A stretch of DNA of 64,000 nt from Monomorium pharaonis. Taxonomy: Eukaryota > Arthropoda > Insecta > Hymenoptera > Formicidae. Positions 49,201-61,880 of the stretch are shown here, piece after piece. The stretch covers positions 2,976,001 through 3,040,000 of the forward strand of contig NC_050472.1 in the NCBI RefSeq assembly GCF_013373865.1, read 5' to 3'. The notes below the pieces were generated by a model. It saw nothing but the letters and a program-made list of their open reading frames with translations. It was not told the DNA's origin and ran no database searches. A program made the translations under genes and the position numbers. Every line of letters starts with the position of its first letter. Position 1 is the first letter of the stretch.

Positions 49201-52200
49201 AGACAAATTAATTAGGTACGTATTAATATTATATTAATGCAAAGTATTTACAAAATAAATACTACTCTGTATTAAATTCTCTGTTGTTTGTAATATTAAT
49301 TAAATATAACGCGATGGTGAGTTTTTCGCTCACTATGGTATTATAAAAAGGGGTTTTGAAACTCTCGGTTAGAAAACATAGGTAAATGTCGGCAGAGAGT
49401 AGAGATAAATTATATAGAAACAGGAAGCTGAAGAAGGCTGCCGACAAGCTGTTGCACTCACAATGTAGCCCCATACTCCCTCTTCCGGCTTCATATTTAC
49501 TTCAGTATGGTTCTGAGTACTTTTTACTTCCTCGTATCTATTCTTTTACGGTTAAACATTTAATGTTTGATATCCGTTTTTAACTGCAACGAGGAGGCGA
49601 AGAATTGTAAATTTTTATATGCAAAAGGTGTTGTATTTTACAAAGTGTATTCTTTTACAAGATATGGCAAATTATTAAAATTATTATTGCAATTGTTTAT
49701 CTTATTTATCCGTAACACAGGAGAAATACTTTCAGCTTTAACATATTTTTGTCAAACAGATCGAGATAACAGTTGACCTAGTAATCGGAATGAACGAGCA
49801 AAATTGTGTCGCAAACAATTCTTTTCATTATGGAAAAACATTTCTTTGGGCACGCAATTAATTTTCAAAAGTATGAAAATTAATTAAAGCAATTTTAATG
49901 TCGCGGACTAGTTTTCACAAGCCGAGATCTTTCATCCTTAACGGGGGGTAGAATCATCACATGCAATCGGCTCCCTAAATAGACGGGGGAAACGCGAGGC
50001 AGCCGGGGAATAAACGGACATTTCACATTTCACGGTACTGTAAATCTTTCGACTTCGTCACGAGAGAAGCGAACCTCCCCTCCTCCCTCCGCGGCCGTAC
50101 GTCGTCGCGAGCCTCACTTTGTGCTGAGGCTCTCTTCAAGTTACACTATATCTGCGCCACTTCGCGACAAGGGTTTCGAGGCTTGTGCCTCGTCACAGGG
50201 GCGCTCTCGCCTTCCGTTACCTGACACTCTTCGTCACCGGAGAAAGTTGTCCGGTCTCCGAAAGAGAGACAAAGAGAAGAGAGAGGGGGGGGGGGGAGGG
50301 AGAGGGGTCTGGGTATCGCTCCCTCGACGTTAACGTTACGCCGCTATCGCGGTCTTTCTGACAGCGGCATCTGCGCTCGCCAACGACACCGTCGTCGAGG
50401 CCTATCGAGGCCTCTCGTCTCTTTTCATAATAACGCGTATCACTGCGCGAGTAGCTACGCAAGTTTGCCATAAATGTGTACAAGGATAACGTCCTCTCTT
50501 CTACGTGCCGGGTTTCGTCCTCTGCACTCCGCCACAGAAACTTGCTAAAAGCTGACGCGAGTTGAGGGCTTATTGTCGCGACGAGAGTGGCTGAAAATGA
50601 GATTTCGCCGACTTCGCTGTTACGCATGATATTCGCGTAAATTGCGCGTTAATTGTCCGAATGACGTTAATTGTTTAGACCGAGAGCGAAAAAAAAAAAC
50701 GTTGTCGACGAAAGTGCATCTCTTCTTGTTTTAAGAATTTAATACTTTAATTTTTTAAATTATTTTTAAATTATTAAGCTCAGCTAGCTTAATATACCTG
50801 GTTTTCCTAGATTTTCATGGGACACGAAGGGACATTTTGCTAATAGTATTTTTAATCATATGTAGATATTTTACAAAATGATGGAACTATGTTCATTGTA
50901 ACAGATTTTTTAAGACATTATATTCAAAGCCCATTCAAAGGAAACATCTCAATTAAGTCGGGTGAAAGCATTTGCATGCATGATATTGCACGAGCTTCCC
51001 CAATAGAGATCGCATGAGTGCTCCTAGTGGAAATTGGGCGTACTATACGGTTCTAAGCCCCTAAACCTCCGGTAGAAAGGCAGGCAAAGGATGAATGCCA
51101 GGTTTCTCTTACACAGAGCAGGTATATTCATATAATACGAAAGCGATGCCCGATCCGGGTCGGGGGATTAGCCGGCTCGATGTGATCTAGCAAATTAGTC
51201 TTCCTAGCTTGACAGCCGACTGTCTTATTTAGTGAGAACGATTTTGAATGCACATTTTGCAGAATATAACGCAAAAAATATTTCAACATTCTGACAAAAA
51301 TGCGACGAGCAAAATTTTAAAAATTATTTTTGTTTTTTTATTTGTAATTATGTAAACGACTTGTAAGTTATCCAGATAATATTATAATAGATTTAAATTA
51401 ATTGTACATTTTAATAAGTCTCTGTAGTCTGGTTGTTACAACATATTTTTATTGTATTTATCACTTGGATACAAAATGTAATAATAGCACAAAGAGGATC
51501 ATCAAACATGAAAGAATGTTTTACGTGATGTGATATAAAAATGCGAATCTCAAAGAAATATCTTGCACGTTGTACACGCGATGCTTGCGAGGGAAATACG
51601 GAGGGAATGTCGTAAAAGTTAAAATTATGCCGGTTACCATGCGTACATAAACGAAGAGAGATGATACCTTAGGCGCGTGTAAATACTCGACACGATGGGG
51701 TCGTCTGTGCCCTATATAGTCCACCGAGACATGAAGAATTCGCGAAAGAATTTCGCCAGGGAAGCATAAAATTCGAAGTTGGTGTCGTGCTAATGCCATA
51801 TAGGAAAAAGGTAAATAGAGGAACGTTCGAAGTTTCCGATACCCAGATTTATAACTTCAATTCTCGATCAGAGTTTACAACCCTGGCATGAGCGTTGATT
51901 CGAGGCGCGAAAGAGAAAGAGAGAGAATTTATATATTTCCTTTTACTAGCTACACAGTTAGAAACTGAAGGAAAGGTTGACACGCGTCTCTAATTTCCTG
52001 CAATTGCAAGCAATCGCTTTAGCCCAATCGGTGTCGCACGTTTCTTGACATTAATCATATCCGTACAGGCAAGCCTTTCCCCTTTACGACAAGCGCGCGA
52101 AACACGTGCTTTATGACGCGCAAAACGACGCGGGATAGGGCGAGAAAACGTGCTTGAAAGTTTATTGACCTTCATCCCTTTCGCACACACAGCCCTTTCC

Positions 52201-54095
52201 CCTCCCCCCCCCCTACCCCGCCGGCCCCCCTTTTGCGCGCCGCATCGTCGGAATCTACCTTCCTACCGTCGAAATGACGCCCGACGGAACTTGCTTTACA
52301 CACGATGCACGTATAGACGGTATCGGAAAAAAACGTGCTCGGGATTACACGGGAGGGCTCAAGTCGGCGGCGTCGGTAAACAGAGAGTTTTATCACGGAC
52401 GGGTACTTTCCCTGGAAAATTGCCCCACCAATTTGATAGCGACCCGAGAGTCTCGTTACTCGCGCGAGTACTCCGGCGCTCGGCTACGCGAGCAAACAAG
52501 GAAAATGTCTGCTCGCGAGGAAATCGCTTCTGGACTGTTTCCGTCTTAAATTTTCTCGATCGAGTCGCCTCCGTCGGGTCGAAGTCATCAAAAAAAAGGG
52601 GGGGAGGGAGGGAGGGAGAAAATCGTACCGCGTATTATTTTGTTCGAGCATTGTAAGAAAACTATATATATTTTTTATTTCAGCAGTATTCTTTTCCTTT
52701 TTCACATCTCGTAATTCTTATCGCGGAGTCTCACCAGAAAGAATAGAATTCTTTGATAATCTCGCAATTGGAAGTATTTCTGTTTAATTGCCGCATAAAT
52801 TTCCCTATCTCTGCATCGGCCTGTCTGCGTGCAATGACGGCGGAATATATAGAGTAATTAAATAGAATGAATTCTCTTGTTTTTAATTGGGATATATAAC
52901 ATCTTACACGCGCGGTTTTTCTTTCTCGGAAAAACTTTCGTTGACTGTTCACACGAGATATACCGGCTGTTGCCGTCAACGTCGCGATATCAAACGACAC
53001 ATTTCGATAAGAGCGGACAGGCGGATGCATCAACTGACCCGCGGAGAAAATACGCGTTCAGAAACGATTATCTATTTATAAAGCGAATAAACACAAATCG
53101 TTTTGTGCGAAATGCAAATATCGCGGGCAAGATATTCAGTCGTGTGGGCTGATAAAATTCGTGCGGTTATTTCCGTTGAACAACCGAACGACACGTCTGC
53201 GAAAACGCAGTTTGTCTCTCGAAAATTAGAAAACGCGTTCCTTTTTCTCTTCTCTTGCAACGTGTGCTCAAAGATATTAGAATGGACCGCCGGTTTTTTG
53301 GGGGGCGTGTCGTCACTTCGATTAATGCGAAGCATCTTGTCGCGATGGCTACTCGCGACTTTCCCGCGACACGCCACTGCACTCCGAAATCCTGTAATGT
53401 CGAATAAACAAGTCGTTAAACTCGGCGTGCATTTGCTTTTACGAGCAGGAAATAAGGCTGTAAAACTACGCGACACACCGTCGCGACGGCGACCTACGCA
53501 CGTATAAAACGCGTGTCTGTACCCGTTGAAAAACGGACATAATCTCGTTCCTGTCTCCATCACTCATCAGGTAATGAGATTTCGTTAATCAGTCCTCTCA
53601 ACGTCATTACGACCGAAACTAAAGCTGATATACAATTGCTCTGAACGGTTAACGACCGCTTATTCTCGCCATGCATTTAGATAAACGCGACTATCTCTCA
53701 GCACCGGTGACATTTCAAACGCGTCTGTATATTACACACGTAAAATTGAAATTTCAACAATTACATTTAACGCAGCATAGACTGAGGTTAACATAAATCA
53801 GTGCAACAAAATGGTAGAAGAATCGTCTTTGTCAACTCGGAAAAAAATCAAATTTTCTCGAACAATCTTTCCAAGCTTTTATTTTGTTCTTATATCTCTT
53901 TTCGTAGGTTTCACTTTCCGTTTCCTAAAAAAAAATGTAATGTCAGTGCCTTATCGATCCTCTCGCTTGCCTGACCTTGATTTAGGTGATCGCGTTAAGC
54001 CGCGCGGATCAATTGTCGTTCACAGAGCGATCCTCGAGTCCTTCGGGCCAAAGTGCATTAATCGAAAGAGAGGAGGGAAGAGGGGGGGGGGGGGG
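46268..54095 (+). repeat. Series of poly-G / G-quadruplex-prone tracts on the + strand
   Basis: Runs of G lie at 46268-46279 (12), 48607-48618 (12), 50285-50296 (12, then AGGGAGAGGGG), 52598-52618 (G7 AG3 AG3 AG3) and 54082-54095 (14), roughly 1.5-2.3 kb apart. All are G-rich on the transcribed sense strand and most are embedded in purine-rich sequence. 52204-52230 is C-rich on the same strand. The 52598 tract fits the classical quadruplex pattern. Confidence 0.85.
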
Positions 54096-56910
54096 AGAAA
54101 AAAAAGAGGAGCGAAAGGAATTGCACGAGCATTTCGCTCTCTCGGAGAATGGGAATCGGCCGGGCTGACTTTGCACGGTTTCTTTTTCTTTCCATTCTCT
54201 CTTTATTCGCGGTTTTCCCGTTCCCTCTGCTCCCGGCCACGGTTGTTCGCGTCGACAATCGGGCTATGCAGAGACCTGTGCAGAAGGGATTGCCCGACTG
54301 CAAAGGAAACCGGGCAAATGTCAGTCGCCCCCGGGGCGGCGCATGCACACGCTTCGCGAAGCTTTTAATCAACGCTCACGGGAGAGAGACCTTCCTCTTT
54401 CTTTCTAACCCGCGCCTGTCTAACATCTCTTTCTCTTTCTCTCGCCTTCTGTGCACCGGCACGTGAAAGCGAGTTGGGTCGATCCGCGTTCGGTTGTCCG
54501 CGTGTTGCAACACGAGCGCGCGCGCGTGACTTGGATCACTCGGTCACGACGTCTTCTTGCGAATCTCGAACTCTCATCTCTTAATGAGAATTACATCGCT
54601 CCGGAATTCTACGGTGATTATTGCACAACGAGAATTTTCGCGGGCGTTAGATTCTTTGAGATATCGAGAAGTGCGATATAAAGAAAAAAAAAAACGGATA
54701 TCACGAGAAAAAGATAAACTTTGTACTATCTGAGGTATATGAGAAATCGATAGTTATACATATAGACCGACGAACATCTTGCTCCATTTCTCCTCATCGT
54801 TTTCTTTACCTCACCGAGTCCTTCGTTAAGTTTCGTATCTTGTCGAACTTCAGATTTTTCAAGATTAATTCTTCTCATGGGCGCGTGATGCCGGAAGAAA
54901 CGAGGCGAGACTCGTCAGTTTTCTCACGTTCGTGTTAGCACGAACCGTATAAATATTTCTTCGCGCCTTTCTGGGTTAATTCGCGATCGCAAATCAACGG
55001 GGCATACAAGAAACGTTCGTAGGTTTTTATCTCTCCTCTTTTTTTTTACGCAGTGATATATTTGCGTTAGGCATACTCGAACGCACCGATCGCGCGTATA
55101 TCTCGTTTTACGTTTCTGCAATATAACTCGGGGCCGGCTTTACGGCGGGCCGCCTTCGGCTGTAATCAGAATTACGTCTTCGTTGAACGCGAAGTTAACT
55201 TTTACGGCGCACCTCGGGATGTGAGTTCCTCCCATTTCTTCCTGCACACGCGTTTGTCTCTGTTGGGACAAGAGAACCTTGGGAGATTCTTTCGGTTTTC
55301 GCTGTTTGTTTAACTTCAACGTTCGCGCGCGCTACCCTGTCGGAATGCTCTCTATTTGCTTTCATTTATGGAGCTGTAGCAATCTCCTAATTAGCTGCTA
55401 CGTGTCAGTAAATAAAACGGCTATAGTAGCAGGTTATTTTCGGCGTTAACGTATTTATAACTAAAACGGAACGCGGCATACATTTCCGTAATCTTCGGAA
55501 TTTATTCTGAAAGGGCGGACCAAGAAGACGTGCAAAATGTTTTTTACATTTTTTTTTTTTTTAGATATTTGCCCTCTTAATCATCTTAGAAAGAGAAAGG
55601 TATATAAAGACGTAAAATTCTTTACATTCTTTTACACGTGTCATGTTAAAAAGAACCGTTTAGCTATACGCAGGAAAAAAGGCTTACAGAACTGTCCTAA
55701 TTTGTCCTAATCCATGTTGAACAGGAACTATTATCGTGAAGGATGGGATTTTTGAAAGAAGTAATAATGTATAGAATATTTCGCATGAAAGCGTACGTCG
55801 GTTGAATCGACCTAACCACGCTTTAATCTGGAACATTAATTTTAATCTCTACATTATTCTTCGTTAGTATTCCGATGGGACATAAGAGCGACATTCTTTC
55901 GTACTCCTGGCTAATAATAAAATAGAAAATATTAAGAATTACCACCTTGCTGGAAAAAAAACCCGTGTTGCGCGACGTCTCGACGAGAAATGTCGTCGTA
56001 AATTGCAATGAGCGTTCGTTTAAATGCAATTTTAATGTAAAATGCTGGTCGCGAGTTCGTGCGCGAACGAGAATGATCTGACAGCTTACAATTCGATTCT
56101 CTCGGGAATTAAAATTAGTCATTATAAGTTAGTTAGAGGACAAGAGATGTAATCTTGTACGTCATTGTAACACTATTATTTATAATTATAAAAAGTTTTA
56201 CAATTATGAAGTTTTACACTTGTATTTGATAGACAGACGAAAATTTTACAGCATTATCCGTTTTAGGTGATCTCAATTGGGAAATCTAACTGATAAATTT
56301 TATTTTTCGGCACATAATTCAATTGAAATGTCTGTAATTTTAATTCTTGTTCTACTTCCAGATATTTGGGGAACACATTTCTCGCATATTAAAATGTATT
56401 TTATGAATTTTTAATATTATAGAACAAAAAACGTTCCAATTTTATAAGGGAAAATATTGAATGCGATCTTTACAAATTTTATGCATATGTCGCATTTTTT
56501 TTATTTATTTAACGCTATACATACATGAACATAAAGAAATGCGAGCGTAGAAATGGAATTCATTACTTCCTCCTTTGTGCTTTAAACAATGCGAAGAATA
56601 GATGTTCTTTGTAGTACTTTATGTTATTAAGTATTCTAAGGAAACGATGTCACCGATATATTGGCGTGCAAGAGCAAGTATCTTTAAAGGTACATTTTTG
56701 TATCTCTCATGCACCAGCAACTCTTTCGAATGCTGTCAATAACTCGACTCGACTTTAATATTTTTTATTCTGCGTTTTTCAAAAAAATATCCATGTTCTA
56801 TAAATGTTTTTGCGTATTTATCTTTTGCACAAATTTTGTATTCGATTATTCTTTCCTATCGTAACATATAATTTCACAATAATTTAATATTTTAAATATT
56901 CTAAATTTCT

Positions 56911-56915
56911 ACACA

Positions 56916-56951
<36 letters not shown>
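56911..56951. repeat. AC dinucleotide microsatellite
   Basis: About twenty AC units with one CCC interruption near the left end. Confidence 0.95.
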
Positions 56952-56952
<1 letters not shown>

Positions 56953-59135
56953 TTAAAATGATTATAACAATTTTATCGAGAAAACAAGTTTTATAGTGTT
57001 GTAAATAATTGCATTATTGTATAATGTTTATTTTAGTTTTAAAATATTATTTAACTTATTTAAAATCAAGATAGAAATAAAGATTATAGTTATGTATTAT
57101 AAATTTTTGTTTACAATTATTTATAATAAGAATCACAATTTTGATGGCTAGATTACATCTGTGGTAAGGTCCATATAAATTAAGAGATTCGAGAACAACA
57201 TCGGACTCTCTTGAAGATCGGAAACGTTCAGGCATTCGATGTTCGATGGCTTGTAAGCTACGGGGTACAATTACCGGATTAGTGTCGAAAGAAGCCTCTT
57301 AGCTGGAGACATTGGTTCGAACGTTTCCATAGTTGTTAGAACATCTGCCAGCGACACTCGCACTCATAACAATAGCTACATAGAAATGTATAGAATTGTT
57401 GCCTGCGTGCGAGAATGGACGAAAAAATACCCCATGTGTTCGAACAGATGAAAGATCTTCCATCAGTATGTTTGCGTTACTTCGAAATATTCTACGTTCA
57501 AAGTATATCATATATTTTACACACACACACACAATTAATTTTATTAGTGCATTCCACTAAATAAACGTGGAGGACTCTGTTTGAATATTTAAATGTTTAG
57601 AATCTGAAAACAAGATTAATATTCTGTTCGACGAGTCTGACGTATATATTCAACGCTGAATATAGCCCTTATATATACGAGTTTTTATTTGTCCGATAAT
57701 AGTACATAGATCGTATTCAGTGCTGGTTAGAGAGAACGAACGCGATCGGACAGCTGCATTCACTGCTAAATTGCGCGACGGGAATGCGGACCGAGTGTGT
57801 GCGGCGGTATCATCCCTCCGCCATCGCGTTCATCTTTTTATATCGTGAGATCGCGATCTCTCCCTTGACCGTGAATAATCGTCGCTTTCGCGCCGATAAC
57901 CTCAGGCACGCGTGACTCACGCAGCATCCCGCGCGCTTACGCCCGCGAACGTCACGGGATGCCCGGGCAGAGTGCTAGACCCCGCATTGCACAGGGGTCT
58001 AGCACTCGCGCGACCGTCATTGATGTCGCAGAGCGGAGCCACGCGATAGAGGGAATCTCTCGAAGGACAATGCACGCAGAGTGCAGAGAGAAGCTGCAGG
58101 AATATCCGGTTTCGTATTCGGAGACGAAGACATGCGCGCATTCTCCGGGGAGGCATTCATAGCCGTGCATGCCTCTGCGTGCGTGTCGCGACGCGCTGGA
58201 TGAATCGCGAGGAGCGAATAGGACTATGGAGGAGGAATTTTTAGATCTCTTATCGCGAGGGGCTTTGTCCGTAGGACGCAAGCGTGAAGTATTATTCGGA
58301 TTTGACGCCGGGTCGTGATTCTAAAACATTAGAAACAAAAATTTTAAGTCAATATTAGTGAGGCAAAGTGTCTCTCTTAGGGTGATTATTTAGTTCGATA
58401 TAAAGTTCGAATAAATAGGCTGAAAGGTAAGGGATGTTTTTTTTTATTTATTGCAACGTTATCGTACACTCTTGCGCGTGTGTAAGGATACATTATGAAA
58501 CATATTATAAATATTCAGAGTCGATGTAAGGTGAAAGGCTATTCAATGTTCATTAATCATTAATGCCATTCGGTTCATGGTACATTTCTGACAAACGTGT
58601 ATTCCATTTGCGATTTATGCGTGTTGGTAGATCAAAGGGCGTTATATATAGTATCGAAATATTCCCTTTCTATTGCGTATACTCCGTAAGCCGTGCGAAC
58701 CCGTATACGTCGGAGTTACAACCACAAGGAACTTTCATGGTTTCTGTTCCCATGGCCAGTTCACGCCTACTGCGTGCCATTTTCGTTTCACGATATCAGC
58801 CAGTGTACATACATAGATGCAGGAAGTATACAGTGTACAGGAAGCGCACGTGGCCCGTGGTGCACCTCTTTCTCCGCCGCTTTTTTTTTCCTTTTTGCGT
58901 TCATTCAGAAATAGCCGTTCGATGCAAGACGCGAATGCCCGCCGTACAAAGGATCGTGAGAAGACTGAAAAAAAAGCATACATGAAAGCAATTAGAAAGC
59001 AAGACAGATAAGCGGCGTCGTTGATTTTATCCCGGAACTGAAATGTAATAAATGTAACATGAGTCCTGTTTTAACATCTGCCTCGCTATTTTCGTAAAAC
59101 AGATGCTCTTGTAACGAGATTAACAAATAATATAA

Positions 59136-59238
59136 AATACGGCGTATATTTTCGCAAATTTGTTAATACGGATTAATCACTAATAGTCGGATAGTTTGGT
59201 CGAGCGTTCATTAAACTTTAGCGGTTTGCGCCGACGTC
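59136..59238 (+). repeat. 102-bp inverted duplication, left arm
   Basis: This segment (from AATACGGCGTATATTTTCGC to GCGGTTTGCGCCGACGTC) recurs as reverse complement at 60621-60722 with only about eight differences. The arms are about 1.4 kb apart. Confidence 0.9.
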
Positions 59239-60579
59239 GGCGATGATGCCGAGAGAGTCTTTCGACGAGTTTCGTAAGCCCTAGATATTCTGGCGCGCGT
59301 TACCGCTTGTTAAATACATGACGTATCGTGTGTTTTTTTTAAGGGCTGCTTCCTTATCTCTCGCGCAGGCCTCGATGGAGGACCGGAGTTTTCTTTCACG
59401 TAATACCGTCCGATGTTTATTTCGTTACGCAGGTTGTTTCTCGTATCTACTTGTCTTACCGCTACATTAATATTTGTTCATTTATTTCTTTGCGCCTCTG
59501 TCTATTTCTCAATTCCATTACGAAACAAACGTTTCATTTTAAAACCAGCTCGAATAATAACAGCGGTTATTTCTGGTAATTGCATTTTTCAATTGCCGGG
59601 AGATCTAAACACCATCTTATCGCGTCAGAAATAGATTTTAGAAAGAGATTTACAACGCGCCTTTCGCCGGATGATTTACAATTAGCTATAAATAGCGAAA
59701 TTCGCGGAGCTCCGTAACAAACATCGATCACGATCTTTCGGAATTGTCGAACGTGTCGGTGCGACGCGTCGACACGCCGAATTAAAAAAAAAAAAATCAC
59801 CGATTGACAAATGACATGACAAATGTCGTCCCGTTCCGAGACAAAAGCTACGACTACTCTCGAATCGATTTTGACACTTCGGTTGGAAATAAAAAAAAAT
59901 CGGAGGAAAAAGGGGATCGAGTGCGCGCCGAGTTGCACTCATTTGGTTACGAAATTCTATTAACAAGAGTAATCGTATCGAGCCAGAAGGAAATCGATGA
60001 CAGAGTGCAATGAACTTGACAGAAAGCTTGTTGTCAACGGGGTGCGTGCCCCGCGCCGACAGTTGGAGGAAAGAGACTGGGAATGAATGACGTACCACGA
60101 CCTGGGGTGACACATGCACATGACGCCCGTCAAACACATTCTCCTTCTCTCTTTCGCTCTCTCGCTCTCTTTTACCAGGTATGAACCCCGCCTCCTCTAC
60201 GTTCGACTAATTTGCAAACCAAACAGAAGGTCATTACGCGAGAGCTTTGACGCATCTGCAAACGTTTTAAAAATATAACATCTGCGCACACGATAACAGA
60301 AGAGAGTATGGAAGTACGGCGATAAATACGGGTATTCGTTATGGAGGAGTAAAAGGGTTTGCGACAATTTCAGGCGACGAAAGAATTTCGTATTCTTGGC
60401 AATGTAACATAAAGATGAATTGCCGAGTTTCACGTTAAACTTTTATTATTCAAAAATTTTTGAAGTTTTTCTATTTAAAACGGAATCGACAGAAATTTAA
60501 CTAGATTATAATACTTTATTATTTAACGTCTTGAGCCATCCAGTTTTAATTTAAAAGCTTTGGTACGTATTCATTTCAA

Positions 60580-60772
60580 GATTGGATTTCAATAGTTATT
60601 CCTACCTAAGCTTTTAGGTCGACGTGGTGCAAACCGCTAAAGTTTAATGAACGCTCGACCAGATTATCCGACTAATAATGATTAATCCGTATTAACAAAT
60701 TTGCGAAAATGTACGCCGTATTCACATTTTACGATTGAATTTTAATTGTTATTCCTACCTAAGCTTTTAGGT
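60580..60772 (-). repeat. Inverted duplication, right arm, between 40-bp direct repeats
   Basis: The right arm 60621-60722 is the reverse complement of 59136-59238. It lies between two direct repeats, 60580-60619 and 60733-60772, which share 24 identical bases around CCTACCTAAGCTTTTAGGT and differ at a few sites before them. The picture is of a 113-base insert in a duplicated target. Confidence 0.9.
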
Positions 60773-61071
60773 TTTTGGATTAATTAATTGCTCTTCACGA
60801 GGAAATACTAATTGAGTTGGCAATTTTCTATGTGGTTGTGAAATAATTTTAATTCCGATATATATGCGTCAACCCTTTCGCAGCTCTTTTTGCGAGATGC
60901 TCTTCATCCCTATTTCCCTCTGCGTGCCTTTCCTGCAAAATGGTTGCTTTCACAAAGCGACCACGTGAATGGAGAAAGCACGTAAATGTCCGTAGCGGTT
61001 CATTATCTACGGCAGGGACCACTATTCCGTTTGATGTCTGCCTGCGTGAATAAACATTCTGTCGGGGGAGG

Positions 61072-61081
61072 GGGGGGGGGG
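61072..61081. repeat. Poly-G tract
   Basis: GGGGG, A, then about twelve G residues from 61070; another quadruplex-prone site in the intron. Confidence 0.9.
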
Positions 61082-61300
61082 TTTACTTTCTGCGGATGCA
61101 CTCACCCTCCTCGATTGTGCGGTGCGACACCGGCGTCTTCTCAGACGTGTGCCAACACGGAAAATCGCTGTACACACAGGTGTCTGGCGCATCGTCGAGA
61201 TACTAAAAACGTTATTGCAGTAAAAATGGTAGAGTATCACTCATAAATGGAACGGATTTTCCTTTTATTGATCCACATCGTTCGATTTTAGTTTCACAAA

Positions 61301-61615
61301 ATTACATTGTAGAGATAAATTAGTATTCCATCAATTTGTATGATATATACACTGAGAAAAAAATGTTGTTAATTTGACTAAATTTTAAAACTCGATAAAT
61401 TTCTTTAGTTTAAGTATATATTTATTCAATTAACTTAAATACATACATAAAATATTTGAATTTTAAATCAAATTTCTATATATTTGACTAAAGTACATTA
61501 TTTGAATTAAACAAATTTAATTAAGTTGAAAAATTTAGTCAAATTAACAACATTTTTTTCTCAGTGTATATATCATACAAATTGATGGAATACTAATTTA
61601 TCTCTACAATGTAAT
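61301..61615. mobile_element. Palindromic inverted-repeat element (MITE-like)
   Basis: The arms 61301-61385 and 61531-61615 are exact reverse complements over 85 bases, around a 145-base AT-rich centre. Within each arm CACTGAGAAAAA faces inward, and another TTTTTCTCAGTG lies just outside at 61618-61630. An inner element with CACTGAG ends (about 61350-61567) nested between inverted flanks TGATATATA/TATATATCA is one reading. No transposase. The family was not identified. Confidence 0.75.
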
Positions 61616-61840
61616 TATTTTTCTCAGTGTAAGAAAGATTTGATAATCGGTATATCTAACGTTTAGTACAAATTTATGTTGTTCAGCAATTTTTTAAAGT
61701 TTTTTTTGGTCATGCTTTTCCCGAGACTGCGCCAGGGGAAGAGCAGCGCAATGTTTTCGGTTCTAACAGAGTATACAATATTCCGTTTATTCATTGGAGT
61801 GCTTGAAGACGCAGAATACACAGAACAATCGGCCGCGGAA

Positions 61841-61843
<3 letters not shown>

Positions 61844-61877
<34 letters not shown>
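61844..61877. repeat. CT dinucleotide microsatellite
   Basis: Seventeen CT units, third long CT tract of the window. Confidence 0.95.

Positions 61878-61880
<3 letters not shown>

Noticed and set aside
53811..54368. 185-codon frame on +
   Set aside because: Contains a poly-G tract translated as Gly/Lys-rich filler; no domain; lies in the presumed intron.
59682..60137. 151-codon frame on -
   Set aside because: Phe/Arg-rich, overlaps other open frames, no recognisable family.
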